Shown here in pieces: positions 62,714-64,000 of a stretch of 64,000 nucleotides of DNA. Numbering within the stretch: position 1 is the first letter of the stretch; each line of letters opens with the position of its first letter. The notes below the pieces were generated by a model. The model saw only the letters and a list, made by a program, of their open reading frames with translations. It ran no database searches and was not told the DNA's origin. This DNA comes from CAJXQU01 sp965223825 (GTDB lineage Bacteria > Pseudomonadota > Gammaproteobacteria > CAJXQU01): positions 1,178,001 to 1,242,000 of the forward strand of contig OZ245018.1 in the NCBI GenBank assembly GCA_965223825.1, given 5' to 3'. The position numbers were made by a program, and so were the translations under genes.

Positions 62714-63772
62714 TTAGGAAGCGGGTGGTTTTTCTCTATTGAGAACATTTTTACGGTTTGTGATCGCCTCAGCGTAACCTTGTTCTCCTGCTTGGATAAA
62801 TAAGGACATCGCTTTACGTTCATCTCGTTCGACGCCAATACCTTCGTAATATAAATACCCCAACATATTTTGGGCTTCTGCGCTGCCAGCTTCCGCAGCG
62901 AGTGAATACCATCGAGCAGCTTCAGATGGCATTTTCTCAACATGTTTTCCTTCTAGTCGCATACCAGCGATCAGTATTTGGGCGGCGATATGGTCTTGTT
63001 CTGCTGCACGTGTGATCCATGTAATTGCTGATTCAGTACGACTTTTACTCGGTTCACCGGCGAGTAACAATAGGGCAAGGTTGTACTGCGCTTTCGCATT
63101 ACCACTATTGGCGGCTTTTTCGTACCACTGTTCTGCGAGTTTGGAATCTTTATCAATACCTGAACCATTGCTGTAACTGACGGCTAGATTATACTGCGCT
63201 TTACTATGTCCAGACTCTGCTGCTTTTTTATATAGGCTCGTTGCTGCGATCAGATCTTTATCAATACCTTTACCGAGTCGACGACGATTTGCAACGCGAA
63301 ATTGTGCGTCAGGTACACCATCTTCGGATAAGGTCGTGAGTTGCTCAAACGCATCTTTATTACCCAGTGTTGCAGCGCGATCAAACCATAAACTGGCTTT
63401 ATTGAGGTTTTTTGTAATTCCTTCCCCCGTTTTTAACAACATGGCTAAGTTGTATTGCGCTTTTGCATTCCCGCCTTTTGCCCCGATTGTGTACCATTTG
63501 AATGCTTCTTTTTTATTCTGCTCAACGCCTTCACCGTTGTCGTACATCAAGCCCAGAGCGAATTGTGCGCGTGAATCATTACGTTTTGCGAGAGACTCGA
63601 AAATAGAAAGGGCTTGTTTAAAGTCCTGATTTTTATAGGCCGCAACGCCATCAGAAAAGTCAGCATGCACCCGTGGACTGATGCTTACGATCAGGCTTAA
63701 GAGGAGAATTTTTCCTAACTTTAAGTTAAACACGTTGGAAAAATGGCTGATCAATGTTTTTATATTGCGCAT
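62714..63772 (-). CDS. Secreted Sel1-repeat protein, longer paralogue
   Basis: 352 residues: signal peptide (LGKILLLSLIVSISPRVHA) and about eight Sel1 repeats (e.g. DSRAQFALGLMYDNGEGVEQ; NAKAQYNLAMLLKTGEGITK; SAEAQNMLGYLYYEGIGVER). It shares repeat architecture with the shorter gene downstream on the same strand, suggesting duplication. It is divergent from the probable kinase gene at 63850, with 77 bases between; Sel1 proteins and Ser/Thr kinases may function together here, but this is inference. Confidence 0.87.
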   Translation of the reverse strand: MRNIKTLISHFSNVFNLKLGKILLLSLIVSISPRVHADFSDGVAAYKNQDFKQALSIFESLAKRNDSRAQFALGLMYDNGEGVEQNKKEAFKWYTIGAKGGNAKAQYNLAMLLKTGEGITKNLNKASLWFDRAATLGNKDAFEQLTTLSEDGVPDAQFRVANRRRLGKGIDKDLIAATSLYKKAAESGHSKAQYNLAVSYSNGSGIDKDSKLAEQWYEKAANSGNAKAQYNLALLLLAGEPSKSRTESAITWITRAAEQDHIAAQILIAGMRLEGKHVEKMPSEAARWYSLAAEAGSAEAQNMLGYLYYEGIGVERDERKAMSLFIQAGEQGYAEAITNRKNVLNREKPPAS

Positions 63773-63849
63773 AAGTGTCTATGTTTTAAGGCTTATCTGT
63801 CTAATTAGCGGTAATTTCCACGATAAATTAAGCGTTACTGAGCGATACA

Positions 63850-64000
63850 ATGAGCAAAAATAACGATGTGATTTGTGATGCAGCAACCGTGCCGGAAGGC
63901 TGTCATGGGCCATCTGATCGAGAGTTTATTGATGCGTTACCAGTAGGGCGAACGTTAGCAACGTATCGAATAGAGCAGGTAATTTCACAAAATTACGGCC
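63850..64000 (+). CDS. Probable Ser/Thr protein kinase, 3' partial
   Basis: Only the first 50 residues are present; the gene continues beyond the window. After a hydrophilic start (MSKNNDVICDAATVPEGCHG) it reads ALPVGRTLATYRIEQVISQNYG, which resembles the opening of bacterial eukaryotic-type kinases (LPxGtxLxxYrIexvLgxGgFG). The glycine-loop Gly appears as Asn-Tyr here (QNYG), so the ATP-binding loop may be atypical. Confidence is limited by the short length. Confidence 0.55.
   Translation, partial: MSKNNDVICDAATVPEGCHGPSDREFIDALPVGRTLATYRIEQVISQNYG

Noticed and set aside
1..64000. CRISPR arrays, insertion sequences, prophage
   Set aside because: No regularly spaced repeats, transposase, integrase or phage structural genes were seen in any frame.

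Overview
The window looks like chromosomal DNA of a marine-type, polarly flagellated gammaproteobacterium. The evidence is a fleQ/flrA-flrB-flrC to fliEFGHIJ block in the Vibrio/Pseudomonas order, a sigma-54 promoter before flrB, and a TfpX/TfpZ-type gene. Weak signs point to a methylotroph of the Methylophaga/Piscirickettsiaceae kind: an MxaD-like SRPBCC protein, a NarL-type kinase/regulator pair, and a DUF3280-like/cupin pair next to it. This placement is inference. No insertion sequence, integrase or CRISPR array was seen, and there is one tRNA, Arg(CCT).

Layout. (1) 1-7628: an A+T-rich surface or flagellar glycan locus. It holds a stand-alone adenylation enzyme (cut by the window edge) with its carrier protein, a Rossmann-methyltransferase fusion, a pyruvyltransferase, two GT2 glycosyltransferases, an FkbM methyltransferase and a glucose-1-phosphate cytidylyltransferase. 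(2) 8070-11681: a 1203-residue TPR/GT41 (SPINDLY-like) glycosyltransferase with two further domains, divergent from the flagellins and a candidate flagellin glycosyltransferase. (3) 11914-15542: two near-identical short flagellins, a coiled-coil protein, FlbT and FlaF. This is an alphaproteobacterial-style filament module set in a gammaproteobacterial flagellar locus. (4) 15862-26168: a PilZ-like protein, the FlrABC cascade and fliEFGHIJ, followed by a pilin-accessory gene where fliK onward would be expected. (5) 27137-30096: a CpxAR-like two-component system and a periplasmic MxaD-like protein on the minus strand, then 1.1 kb without a gene.

(6) 31234-57826: the most striking part, a co-directional ~26.6-kb run of 14 genes for an apparently trans-AT polyketide/lipid pathway that I do not recognise. 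It has a fatty acyl-AMP ligase, three KS domains with no AT in line, one DH-KR set, several carrier domains, a free-standing AT fused to a decayed PfaD-like region, two flavin monooxygenases, an SDR, a type II thioesterase, an Sfp-type PPTase, two tandem membrane desaturases and a long acyl-CoA dehydrogenase. Several domains look like pseudoenzymes. Most notable is a carrier/hydrolase protein ending in two tandem class-III aminotransferase folds that both lack the PLP lysine. A reasonable working model is FAAL loading of a fatty acid onto a carrier, limited KS extension with KR/DH processing, oxidation by the FMOs, SDR and desaturases, and release by the hydrolase.

(7) 57913-64000: a small TPR lipoprotein, a DUF3280-like protein with a cupin, a NarL-type two-component system, tRNA-Arg, two Sel1-repeat secreted proteins and the start of a probable Ser/Thr protein kinase.
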